NCBI GenBank assembly: GCA_964019695.1
Contig: OZ026514.1
Location: 9,548,751 to 9,612,750, forward strand
Length of the DNA: 64,000 bases
From: Loripinus fragilis
Lineage: Eukaryota; Mollusca; Bivalvia; Lucinida; Lucinidae
Reading direction: 5' to 3'
The position numbers and the translations under genes were made by a program. This document shows, piece after piece, positions 29,641 to 40,919 of this stretch; positions within the stretch are counted from its first letter, which is position 1, and each line of letters begins with the position of its first letter. The notes under the pieces were generated by a model. That model saw only the letters and a program-made list of their open reading frames with translations. It had not been told where the DNA came from and did no database searches.

Positions 29641-31137
29641 ATTTTAAAAATGCTATAGATTGGAGTAAGCCTAACAAAATGAATATTCACTATGGTAAAA
29701 CCACGTGTATGTTAGTTGGTACTAGACAACGATTGAATATATCCCGCGAATTAAATGTACAAATTGAAAATATCCGCATACAGAACGTGACTAAACAAAA
29801 ACTACTTGGTATTTATATTGATGAACATCTGACGTGGTCATCTCACATTGATCATCTATGTTCGATTCTCGCTTCTAAGATATCTCTTCTTAGACAACTA
29901 TCCAGATATGTTTCAATTGAATATCAAAAGATGTTTTGTTTCGTAGATTTAAATCATGGAAAATCAGTGGCTCAGTGGTAGAGTGCTTGACTCGAGACCG
30001 AAGGGCCGCGGGTTCGAGCCTCACCGGCGTCACTGCGTTGTGGTCCTTGAGCAAGACACATTTATCCTAGCTTAGTACTGGTTCAACCCAGGAAGACCCG
30101 TCCCGCATAACTGAAAGATTGTTGAGTGGACGTAAAGAACCAAATCAAACAAAAAAACAAAAGATGTTTTACCAGGGTTACATTCTCCCATTTATCGATT
30201 ATGGTTCCCTGACATGGGGGTCCGCGGCAGGCACACATATTGAACGCCTATCGAAATTACAAAAGCGTGCCGCTCGCATAATCTTGCACGCTGAATTCAA
30301 TACTCCATCTGACACTATGTTTAGAGAGCTTGGTTGGTTTTCAGTTCCAAACAGAATAAATTTCAATAAAGCTGTATTTACATATAGAGCTTTGAATGAC
30401 TTAACCCCTGAATACATATCAACTTTACTGAAACCGGTATCACAAGTACATACCCTAAACTTACGATCAACCGACAACGGATCATTGTATGTACCAAAAT
30501 CACGTACGACAATATACGATGGATCGTTTTCTTGTTCAGCGCCTAGGCTATGGAACACTCTTCCTCAGACAGTTAGAAATGCTGGCTCCCTAAACGTTTT
30601 CAAGAAAAACATCAAAGCTCATTTGCTTCAATGAATTTTAAACACACATGAACATTTTTATTTGATTTTAAACATTTATCAGTCTGGGTAAGCAGTCATA
30701 ATTCAGGGAGGTTAGTTCCGACTCTGCAGGACATGAACCATGCTGTGCGTCTACACGTACAGGGGCATGCTGTTTGGACATTGGTTTCCGCCACATGATT
30801 CCCTGTTCGGCTGTGCAAGGCATGGGTTCCGGACTGCTATTTTGCACTGATAGTCACAATAAATATGTTATGCCAATATTAAACGGTACATTCTTATGTT
30901 TTAAAATGTGTGCACACGTAGGCACGTATTTTAAAGTCACTACAATTTTATAATTTTACACTTTTTTATACGCTCCAAGTATATAACTATTTTTATCTCA
31001 TATTTACTATTCTATGTGATGATGATGTTGTTTTATTTGTATATATGTAATTATGTTACTTATATAGAGGGCCACAAGGTAGAATAGCTTACTAGCTAAT
31101 TGTGCTACCCTCTCAAAACAATGTATAAATAAATGTC
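29641..31137 (+). pseudogene. LINE 3' fragment (RT C-terminus), split by a SINE
   Basis: Before the SINE: MNIHYGKTTCMLVGT, KLLGIYIDEHLTWSSHID. After it: ILPFIDYGSLTWGSAAGTH, RAARIILHAEFNTPS, ending IKAHLLQ at 30634. These are the thumb and C-terminal parts of a CR1/Jockey-like RT. The coding reads straight through if the SINE and one target copy are disregarded. A 3' tail to about 31137 ends in AATAAATG. No endonuclease or catalytic RT motif is present, consistent with 5' truncation. Confidence 0.85.
29938..30157 (+). mobile_element. tRNA-headed SINE (family S), with 13-bp target duplication
   Basis: TGGCTCAGTGGTAGAG (29968-29983, A box), GGTTCGAGCC (30011-30020, B box), the family middle, then an AATCAAACAAAAAAA tail. 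CAAAAGATGTTTT flanks it at 29925-29937 and 30158-30170. It is inserted into the LINE coding sequence. Confidence 0.92.
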
Positions 31138-31307
31138 ACGGAATGGGTAAACAAATGAAGGTACTTTCGTATGTTTTGTACTCTTTTACAATAGAATATA
31201 ACATGCGATAGTACCTACATTTGATAGCAAATTCCGTGACGTTGGCACTACCGCAAGCGGTATCGGATGTGGCGTTGCAATATTTTTTACGCTAACGCGT
31301 GTGCTGT

Positions 31308-31336
31308 TAAGTAAGTAAGTAAGTAAGTAAGTAATT
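31308..31336. repeat. AAGT microsatellite
   Basis: About seven units of AAGT/GTAA. 31337-32046 has no supported gene. Confidence 0.9.
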
Positions 31337-32046
31337 TCTTTCTTTGACGAGGGTAGCTCGGTTGGCTAGGCCAATCTTCCCCGAGGCCCTCACAATTTGC
31401 ATTAAACCAAAAAAAAGCAAACAATAACAGCGAACACTGTAAATTTATGAGCGTTGGAAGGACTAGAGGAAACCTCGGCTTGTAAGGGGCAACGCATTTT
31501 GTCATGTCCTGACCGGCTACGTGGAACTATGGTATGTATTAGGGATCATATAATATATTTTCATGCATTAATTAGCGAGTTGCTGATACCTGTGGCTTAA
31601 TGTCAAAGAGTTCACCTCCTCACAAGAAATGCACACAAAGAAAGATTACGCCATATTACAGTAATACTTGACCTTTTATACCAACTCCCAGTAATGACGT
31701 CAACAAAATGCTGTAAGCTTGCTTGAAAAATCAAAGTTATTATATATAGACCCTGGTCAACCAAGTAGAGCTTTATTCCCACTAATCCTCTGTTGTGTAA
31801 TCGACCAATCTACGTGCGTATATGCAATGCACAGTTGATATATGAAATATTTCGGATACGTAATTCACGTATGTTTGCTAAATAAAGATCCTGCTAAAAA
31901 GAAATGATAACTTCTGATCTGTGTTTACACAGCCTACTACAGTCGTAAAACTTCCTAACGCAATAATCCAGACGGTCTTTGCTCAGTTAATCCGATGCAA
32001 TTTGAACCCGCTATGTAAAATAGTACTTTTCACAATTATAACACCG

Positions 32047-32229
32047 GATAGGCGGCAATCGAAAACGGTCTTAACAATCGACGAACGCGGATCAAAAATA
32101 GCTAGAAACAGTCTTTTTGATTGCCAGTTGCCGACAATCGGGCGACAAATGGCAATCGAAAAATCTGTTTCTAACAATTCTTGATATACGTTCGCCGATA
32201 GTATTAACGTTCTCGATTGCCGCCTACTT
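32047..32229. mobile_element. 183-bp MITE
   Basis: TAGGCGGCAATCGAAAACG at the left faces CTCGATTGCCGCCTA at the right. Inner segments also pair (CTAGAAACAG / CTGTTTCTA). A loosely related ATCGAAAA-rich stretch is at 5300-5390. Confidence 0.75.
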
Positions 32230-32605
32230 GGTGTGTTTATGATCAACGAAGACTCAGGCGAGCCTGCGCAGGATCTCCTGAGCCTACACTGATCCTGCGT
32301 TTAAAGTACAAACATTGATGAAAGATTGTACCAAACATTGGACATCGACCGCGATTGAATGTCTCGCATTCGTGATTTAAAATTACCTAAAAGTGGACAA
32401 AATAAACCATTTTTTATGAATGCCGCACTGCAATTAGGGAAAGAGCGCTTAGAAAGACATTTTAAACGGGTGTGAGCAGTTTTCCAGTTGATCTTAATAC
32501 ATGTATCTCTAATTTGGTCAGCGTCTTCCTCTACTCTCCTTTTTTGTATGTACGAGTGTGAACATGGTGAAAGCGGATTTGTATAGTTGCCGGTCCTCCT
32601 ATGCG

Positions 32606-32855
32606 ATATGAGCCGCGCTATGGGATTTCCAACAATGTGGCATGTGCGACTAGCAAAGGCTCAGACCAGCCTGCGCATACGAGCAGTCTGATCAGAACCT
32701 TTGCTAGTCGCTTGAATATTCTATGAGTGTTAATTAAGCTACTGACTCAACATCATTTGTAGTTTCTAAGCTTAAGAGGAGACTGTACCGGCTCGTCTGA
32801 GTCTACACTTGTCAAAATGTCACATTGTTGGAAATCACATGTCTTGGCACATATG
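32606..32855. mobile_element. 250-bp MITE, family M3 copy 1
   Basis: The ends contain GATTTCCAACAATGTGG and its complement. There is a central palindrome CTAGCAAAGG...CTTTGCTAG with a GCCTGCGCAT loop. The partner is at 54893-55134. 32856-33639 holds only an unconvincing ORF (33178-33600). Confidence 0.85.
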
Positions 32856-33639
32856 TATATAACTGTACCCATATCTCATGAGACGGCGTAATGTTTTCTA
32901 AACTTGTTAATCCCATGTTTTGCATAAAGTACGCAGATTAAGCGATTAAAAGGTGACTTGTTTTGCTGCTTCCTTTAGCGACCAATTGTGTATTGTTTTC
33001 AGACATATTCTACAAGAGAACAGTGTAAATAACTATAAACGTCAACAGAGGAGATACTTATAATGTGACAGAAACGTAAGCTATAATTAGATATCAGTTG
33101 TATGCGTGATAATGTTCAGATGCTTTCGTAACGACCTTGTATCATGCAATTAAGTACATTAATGACCGCACCCATATTTGATGAAAACAACAATCATACA
33201 GAAAGTCGGCAACACGACAAGTTCACAATACAACAGATGCATGAGCGGATATAGGCTGAAAATTCTGTCAGGTGGGGGAGGGAGTGTGGTCCTGGCGACT
33301 TTTTTTAGTCATCAACGTATTTCAAAGAGGGCCGTACGGAACTCCTTCGAGAAGCAATTAGACCCTAGAAGAATGCATCTTCTCGAAGTGTCCGTGTCAG
33401 TCACTTGTGATTTTCCCTCGGGGGTTCGGGGAGGGGGGTTAGAACTCCATATCCTCTACCCCCTTTGGATGACTTTTCTGATTTCTTGTGTAAGTGCTCT
33501 TTGGTGGCGTCTCTGGATATGCGTCCAAGCAAGGCCTAAACCAATGGGCCATTACATGAGATTTTGGTACTTATCGCATATGTGCAAACGCCTCCAATAA
33601 ACACCCGTGCTTACGTATCCATCTGAGTTTTCATCTACG

Positions 33640-33850
33640 TACAGTAAAACCTGCGTAAAACGGCCACTCAAAAATATACAAAACAAAGATCTTAATGACA
33701 AATAGCTTATATTACTAAAGGTCAAAAGTATTGCAGAATGCTCCCCCTTGGAGCATTCTGCAATATTTTAACCTGCATTAAGCGATAATTGGTCTTGAAA
33801 ACCAATTTTCTGTTTTTTTAGAGCGGCCGTTTTACACAGTTTATATTGTA
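33640..33850. mobile_element. 210-bp MITE, family M4 copy 1
   Basis: Starts TACAGTAAAACCTGCGTAAA, ends in a diverged complement, and has an inner palindrome GCAGAATGCTCC / GGAGCATTCTGC. Other copies are at 45251-45410, 45828-46029 and 62975-63183. TA at the ends suggests a Tc1/mariner-type target. Confidence 0.88.
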
Positions 33851-34400
33851 ATTTGGTTCTTCAAGCTGCGAAGCCTCTGGCGACAATGCGACAGGTACCA
33901 AAATCTCATATGCTGGTCAATAAATATTGCTTGTAGGATGCAGAATTGTAGAATGATGAATAAGCATCAACTATTTCCTATCCCAGGTCTAGTATGTAAT
34001 ATGGCTTTTTTGCAAGAACATGTTCAATGACGAGACCATGTTTGGCATCATATAACAGTATTTGTTATCTGACCGTCTCGGCATGACCATATAGTGGTAG
34101 CCTAGGACGTCAAGCATCACAAAGTAAAACGTTGTAATTGGCATGGAACATTTCTGTGACACATAAGCATACCGCAAATATGTTCATGTTCCATTGTGTT
34201 TTCCGTGTTCACGCTTAAGTGTATATCCACATGAAATGTACAAAATATGAACCTGTGCTAATTTGCACATGTTTAATATTTTTCACATTCCTTCAGTTAT
34301 ATGGAGAAAGAAAGTCACCATATTTGCATCAACTTTAAATATGTTCTAACATGTCTTATTTACACATTTTTTCTTTCTTTTCTATGAGAGGCGAAAAGTA

Positions 34401-35326
34401 TTTAAGCAATTCAACTAACGAATTGAGGGAATACAGTCAAGGCTACAGCCTTAAAGCGTTTCAACTAACGAATTGAGGCAATGCAGTCAAGCCTACAGCC
34501 TTAAAGCGTTTCAACTAACAAATTGATGCAATGCAGCCAAGACTACAGCCTTAAAGCGTTTCAACTAACAAATTGAGGCAATGCAGTCAAGTCTACAGCC
34601 TTAAAGTGTTTCAACTAACGAATAGAGGCAATACAGTAAAGCCTACAGCCTTAAAGCGTTTCAACTAACGAATTGAGGCAATGCAGTCAAGCCTACAGAC
34701 TTAAAGCGCTTAAACTAACAAATTGAGGCAATGCAGTCAAGCCTACAGCCTTAAAGCGTTTCAACTAACACATTGAGGCAATACAGTCAAGGCTACAGCC
34801 TTAAAGCGTTTCAACTAACGAATTGAGGCAATGCAGTCAAGCCTACAGCCCTTAAGCGTTTCAACTAACAAATTGAGGCAATGCAGTCAAGTCTACAGCC
34901 TTAAAGCGTTTCAACTAACGAAATGGTGCAATGCAGTCAAGTCTACAGCCTTAAAACGTTTCAACTAACGAATTGGGAAAATGCAGTCAAGTCTACAGCC
35001 TTAAAGCGTTTCAACACACGAATTGAGGCAATGCAGTCAAGGGTACAGCCTTAAAGTGTTTCAACAAACGAATCGAGGCAATGGAGTCAAGGGTACAGCC
35101 TTAAAGCGGTTCAACAACGAATTTAGGCAATGCAGTCAAGGGTACAGACTTAAAGCGTTTCAACTAACGAATTGAGGCAAATGCAGTCAAGGGTACAGCC
35201 TTAAAGCGTTTCAACTAACGAATTGAGGCAATGCAGTCAAGGGTACAGCCTTAAAGCGTTTCATCTAACGAATTGAGACAATGCAATCAAGGCTACATAC
35301 AGCCTTAAAGCGTTTCAAATAACGAA
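34401..35326. repeat. 60-bp minisatellite, about 15 copies
   Basis: The unit contains TTTCAACTAACGAATTGAGG, CAATGCAGTCAAG and CTACAGCCTTAAAGCG. Units are contiguous without unique spacers. Variants cluster by position: GGGTACAGCC dominates in the right third and CCTACAGCC in the left. Confidence 0.97.
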
Positions 35327-35633
35327 TTTGAACATTTCCGTGACACATAAGCATACTGCAGAGATATTCGTGTTCAATTTTATTTTTCGTGACATTATAG
35401 CAACCTATCCATCTTAACCCAGTTACATGTATGTCAAAAAGAATATCTATTGTGTAATTACCTTGTAAGAATGGTCCATTATTTGTAACAATAGGTTACT
35501 CGTCACCATTTCAAATTATTTCAGTACCTACTGTCGTGCCAACCAAGAGTGACAGTAACATAATACTTTGTTTATAATTGCTAAGTTAAACGCTAACGTA
35601 AACACTTCAGGTGAGCAAACGCGAATCGATAGA

Positions 35634-35690
35634 TCACATGTGTATTAATCCTATCCTGCGGATAGGATTAATACACAAATGATCTATCGA
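35634..35690. repeat. Palindromic hairpin
   Basis: GTGTATTAATCCTATCC and its complement around TGC, extended outward by ATCGATAGATCA / TGATCTATCGAT with one short mismatch region. 35691-36235 contains no supported gene. Confidence 0.85.
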
Positions 35691-36235
35691 TTATGAGTCC
35701 CTTATAATTTTGTAAACAAAACATGTCGTCACTGTCACTCTTGGCTGGCAGGATAGTTAAGGTAGCACACAGAGCCTCCAGATATTCAGTCTTTGTTGAT
35801 GTCCCACTAGCAGTACAACAGGTATAAACCGTCATGGTTAGGCAGTAAACATCAATGCTGGAAACGTGAGAAAGAAAGCCAGCTTTCAGTAGATGTGGAT
35901 TGATCAGTAATAGAAGTCTTTCCAACAATTGTTTTGAATTATGAATGACCGCGAAACATTGGCTCTGGTATACCATGTAGCAGAAGAGTTTCAAACCAAC
36001 ATTGCATTGAACAATAAACTCATTGTGTCTGCGATAAAAGTTAGAAAATACTTTATGACGTTTATGTATATCCTTAAATGCATACCCTTGTTTTAGTAAC
36101 TAAGCAGTCAAAATGTGTTTGTATTGATGAAGTCACTATCAATAGAACATCACTTAGCAAACCGAATAAGCTGTGAAATATGTATACCATCGCAACTATC
36201 CGCACCTACATTAAATACTGCACTGTATGGTTGTT

Positions 36236-37545
36236 TTTACCTTGACCTTGGTCTCTAAGTCATACTTAGTCTTGCAATCCAAACCCTTCGTTGACCTTGA
36301 TCTCTGGATCAAAGGCCATATTATCAGTCCAAAACAACGTTGACATTTACACTCCTGGGGCAATTAGTGTGCAAAGTATGAAACACCTTCACTAAAACGG
36401 GTAAGAAATATTTGCGTTACAAGCCATACAGCCAGAATTCCAAGTACGTGGAATCCAAACAATTTCCCTCATATACAATGTACACACCTGAGGCAAACAT
36501 TGTGTCAAATCTGAATGCCCCCGTCAAATGATTATAGAAGAGTTGGCATTACAACCATACAGCCTGATTTATGTATATTTGACCTTGAACTTTACTTCTT
36601 TCGAAAAATTGTAAAAGCAATATGCATTTGGAGCCCGGCAAACATTTCTTAAGCATATTTGACCTTAAACTTTGACTCCAATGTCATATTAGCAATCCAA
36701 AACTTCGTTGCAATCTACACACCATACGCAACTTTTGTACCAAATATGAACACCCCCCATCAAATAAATTTGAAGATTTTTAGATAATGAGCCAATAACC
36801 AGATTTTAAGCATAAACATGACCTTAACCGTTTAACTCGAACATTTTGACGATCCGACACCTATGCTGTCATCTGCATACTATCCGCAATAAACAAAAAA
36901 ACTTTGTTGCCATCTTCACACTATAAGCAATCATTTTGCCAAAATCCATCAACAATTTCAAGAGTTCGCGTTTCGAGCCATAAAACCAATCTATTTGAGC
37001 TTGACCTTTGTCTTTGTATTATATAAGTGATCTGAAACGTTTGTTGTCATCTACACACCATAAGCAACCATTTGTACAAAATATGAATACTCTCCATCAG
37101 AAGAGAACGAAAGAAGAGATTTAAAGAATGCATGTATTTGACCTTTGACTCCAATGCCATAGCGGTGATCTGAAACTGTCTTTGTAATCCACACACCCAA
37201 AGCAATAATTGTGTAAAAATGAACATCCTCGGTCAAAAAATGAAAGAAGAATTTGCGTTACGAGCCGTAAGACAGATTTTAAGTATACTTGACCTTGTAC
37301 TTTGACTCCAATATCAATGTAATATTATCAATCTGGTCCCTTGGTTGTTATCTACATGCCATAGGCAATCATTGTGCCAAAGATTAAGGCCATCGATCAG
37401 CACATGAATGATTATGGAGTATGTGTTATGAGCTGTAAGACAGCTTATAAGTATATTTGACTTTGACCTTTGAAACCAAGGTCCTAGCTGCGATCTGAAA
37501 TACAAACCATAAGCAATCATTGTGCTACATTTGACCACCATACAT
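36236..37545. repeat. Decayed tandem satellite (GACCTTGAC-type)
   Basis: Roughly seven degenerate units each carry TTGACCTTTGACTCCAA-like, CTACACACCATAAGCAA-like and TTGCGTTACGAGCC-like phrases, spaced about 130-250 bp. No coding. 37546-38327 shows nothing else. Confidence 0.7.
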
Positions 37546-38327
37546 CCTCAAGAACGGTATATGCTTTCGGAAAACCCGCATCTTGAGCTTATTGTGATCC
37601 GTGAATGTTTGACCTAGGCATAATAGGCAAACGTAAATTATTTTTAAAACTATAAAATTATAGAAAATGGTGCATAGGTTGGCTTTGGGGAGGCTTGCGA
37701 AACGAGAATTTTCGGAAATTCAAGGTAGACAACAAGGGTCTGTTGGTAGATACGGACAGACGGACGGATAGGAACGATTGCAATATATTCTACTATTTCT
37801 TTTTAAAAAAAGTGCGGATACGATCGTCTCGGTTATCGTACAATATAACTTAAATTATGCCATTTTTTATGGACAAGTCCACATCCAAAAAGGGGCTTTA
37901 GTTTCATAATTGTTTGCTTATTAAACTGAAAATCAGCGGGAAATAACTGACTAGCCCTTTGTTAATAATAAGAATTAGATTCGCCCAATAGATTGTGGCG
38001 GACGAAGATTTGAAGAGTGGCTTAACGCATGTGCAATAAGAAACATTGTCCCCTTGGCTGACCAATTTTATTTTATATACTGTATTTTCAAAATCAGCCA
38101 TGAACCGTTCTGCAGCCACCATTATAGTGATTTTATGTCATATATGGTATAGAAGGTAGGGGTTCATACTGTATATGGCATGTGTGCCTACATGCACGTA
38201 CGTACGTGTGCGTGCAGTTCTTCACAAAGTACAACTCGTTGTTCAATTTCCCTTGATTCGCTGTTACAAACGTGTACATGTTAATGCCTAATTCTTCACC
38301 TTCTAGTGTCGTCTGTTGATACCTTTT

Positions 38328-38394
38328 GCAAACAATATAGACCCAGATCAGGCCCGACACAACGTCGGGCCTGATCTGGATCTAAACTGTTTGA
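38328..38394. repeat. Hairpin element (GCAAACAGTG family)
   Basis: GCAAACAATATAGACCCAG with inner GATCAGGCCCGACAC / GTCGGGCCTGATC around AAC, closing with AAACTGTTTG. Confidence 0.85.
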
Positions 38395-38677
38395 CATTCT
38401 GATAGTGTTCCTGCCAGTGAAAGAATTTTTCGAAAAAGTTGATTTTGAAATAAAAATCAGCAGACGACAAAAGTATGCAAATACCCAGCATGCAAAGTGT
38501 TAACACTATTCTCCTTCCTACTCTCTCTTCACAAGACCAGCAATTGGTCAAATACAGCACCATTTTTCTACGATGATTACGGGTCTATGACAATCTTGAC
38601 AGACTTCAATGATTATGTAGTCACAATAGCATGTAATTTGTGTAATCTATCTTTCTCCTAGGTACTAATGGTCTGCC

Positions 38678-38896
38678 CCCTGTCAGCATCAGATTGCGAA
38701 GAAAGCTAAGGGCAACCGAATGTAATAAACACAAATTCATACAACTTGATATCGTTTCTACCCATATACATGTACGCCTGGCGTCCTTTTTATGGGCAGA
38801 ATCAGATTGCGAAGAAACAAAGTGCAGCCGAATATAATAAACAATAGTACATACATCTTGATATCGTTTCAACCCATATACGCATAGCGTCCTTTT
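38678..38896. repeat. Direct duplication, about 110-bp unit
   Basis: ATCAGATTGCGAAGAAA, CTTGATATCGTTTC and GCGTCCTTTTTATG appear in the same order twice. Confidence 0.85.
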
Positions 38897-38899
38897 TAT

Positions 38900-38967
38900 G
38901 TAAACAGCGGAGAACCAGATCAGATGTCGCATTATGTGGCGTCTGATCTGGGTTTTAGACTGTTTGC
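38900..38967. repeat. Hairpin element (GCAAACAGTG family)
   Basis: GTAAACAGCGGAGAACCAG and CTGGGTTTTAGACTGTTTGC flank the stem CAGATG / CGTCTG. Confidence 0.8.
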
Positions 38968-39548
38968 TTATAGCTCAGTTCTCACTGTTTGCTTGCGAAA
39001 TTTACTATTTAAATTTTGAATAAAAATAAATATACCAACCAATAACCCTTAAAATGGAAATGGAACTACCAAATCGATAAGGAATGGAAAGTTAATTTGT
39101 ATTAAATGGCTTATCATATTATTTTTGTTCAATATCTCAAGATAATGTTTAATGTGCTTATCATTGGAAACGTTCCATGTACATGTAATGCGATTGTCTG
39201 TTTTGTGCTCAAATGTGAAACCCGATTAGATGGCAATATTACCTACCAAGGGTGAACAAATCGTCATATCACTCTTACATACGTGTAAGGATTTCTTGAC
39301 AGAAAAAAATCCACACATATTGTTTTTATTAGGCTCGAAAGATACACCAGTTTCTCTTACAACAGTTAAATAAAATAAACCCTTTAATGACGAATGGACT
39401 GGCCATATTGATAGTGGCAAAATAGTTTATTATTATTTCTACTTTCTGTCATTAATGCACTCATCACGCGCAGTGACGTCAGATGATAATATTGCTTGTC
39501 AGGGTATAACAATGCGGAATGTAATCATAATTTTAAACTATCATCAGG

Positions 39549-40854
39549 TACGAGGGGCGTTCAATATGTAATGAAAACAGCCCAGTATTTACCAAAGTTT
39601 TATATTTACAAACTTCGTAATTACTTTAATTTAAAGGTCTGTTTCTTGGCTAAATACATGTAAAATTGCAGTTGTCCAGCTCTATATCTAATTTACACAA
39701 GCCACTGTCAAGATAGAGTGTTGAAGTACACTGCGTTATGAAATAAAACAATGTTTTCAAAAGCAGATAACTACATGAACGAGGGGTGTTTCAGTCTGCT
39801 TCTTCGTGCGGTAAATATCCACGTACTGGTGATTTATACCTGCAAAAAAATGGTGTTGATTCATAGTCTATGAAATACTGAGGCTGTCATTTTGGTTAAA
39901 ATCCTCCTTGATGCTACATTTTCTGGCATTCCATTGACAGAGTCGTTTTTGCGTGAACAAATACATAGTGAAAATTCATACGAAAATCATTTGTAACATT
40001 TTTCTGGTCGCTTCGATGTTCATTTGTAAGTGATAAAGCCGATTTTGAAATTTCCATATTTGATCTCACTCATAAAGTACCCCCAAGTACATCATTTGAA
40101 ATAAGAAAATTACTTAAAAGAATGCCATCATTGGCTAACACTGACATGGATCAGACAAAGTAACGCGTTTCAATGATGTTTGCATCCGGATGCATTATTT
40201 GGACATTATTACACGTATTTACGTGTACATAATCTAGCTGGCTAATTTCAGACAATAAAATTATAGGAAACGAAATGGTCTACCAATCAGATGAGATACC
40301 CCTAGATATTGGTTTCAGTTTAGCTGGTCTGCTGCCCATGTACTGTGTTTACTGAAACTTCGATACAATCAAAATTATCCTTTTCTGGTACAAAGCCACA
40401 TTTTCCGATTTTCAAGAACCGTGCGTATTTTAGTGTTACGTCCATTGCTTTAAACGACGTCAAAGTAAGAGGGGGTAACGTACTAAAACCGTTTGCAAGA
40501 GACATCGGTACTGGTCAAAAGTTTGTATCGTTATAGCAGATAAAGGGAAAATGAGTAAGAAAACTATGGATATGCGAATCATGCATGTTAAATGTTTGTT
40601 TTAGAAACTACAGCATGCCTTTCTACCTTTGTTAAAATGAGTCTTTTCAATTCAGAGGAAAATATATGCAGTGTATATTAGTGTGCTTTTTAAAAAGCCT
40701 GTAGCATATTGAATTTGGAAAGATAAAATAATGTTTTATGCACCATTTTAACGGCGACGCTTTGATCTTTCGTTTGGCATATGGCATTAAATCCTAACGC
40801 TTTTGTGGATGGAGTTATGAATCGGTTTTCATTACATATTGAACCCCCCTCGTA
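39549..40854. mobile_element. 1.3-kb mariner-like relic
   Basis: Terminal inverted repeats of 28 bp with one mismatch begin CGAGGGGCGTTCAATATG at 39551 and end at 40852. They are flanked by TA on both sides, as in Tc1/mariner. The 1302-bp length matches autonomous mariners, but no transposase reading frame can be recognised in either strand, so it is decayed or non-autonomous. Confidence 0.82.
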
Positions 40855-40919
40855 TATTAAACGCCATGAAACACTAGTGCATGACGTATTTAGTTAGTGT
40901 CATATGACCATACAGGTAT

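Larger units (their letters stand above)
29548..31300. mobile_element. Related foldback arms bracketing a LINE 3' fragment
   Basis: The left arm 29548-29640 (CACGAGTGGGCATCAGAGG, then CACGGTAGTGCCAATG) and the right arm about 31141-31300 (reverse: GCGGTAGTGCCAACGTCACGG, GTAGGTACTATCGC) are diverged relatives of the 21367-26839 termini. Between them is a LINE fragment. The far right end is poorly conserved, so its limit is approximate. Confidence 0.6.

Noticed and set aside
29968..30030. tRNA-like A and B boxes suggesting tRNA genes (also at 20668 and 23610)
   Set aside because: All three are heads of the same SINE with a shared non-tRNA body, tail and, in two cases, target duplications.
33178..33600. 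140-codon ORF
   Set aside because: No domain, no splice context, composition like surrounding noncoding DNA.
34401..35326. Regular 60-bp spacing reminiscent of a CRISPR array
   Set aside because: The whole unit repeats with no unique spacers, and there are no cas genes in an animal-type genome.
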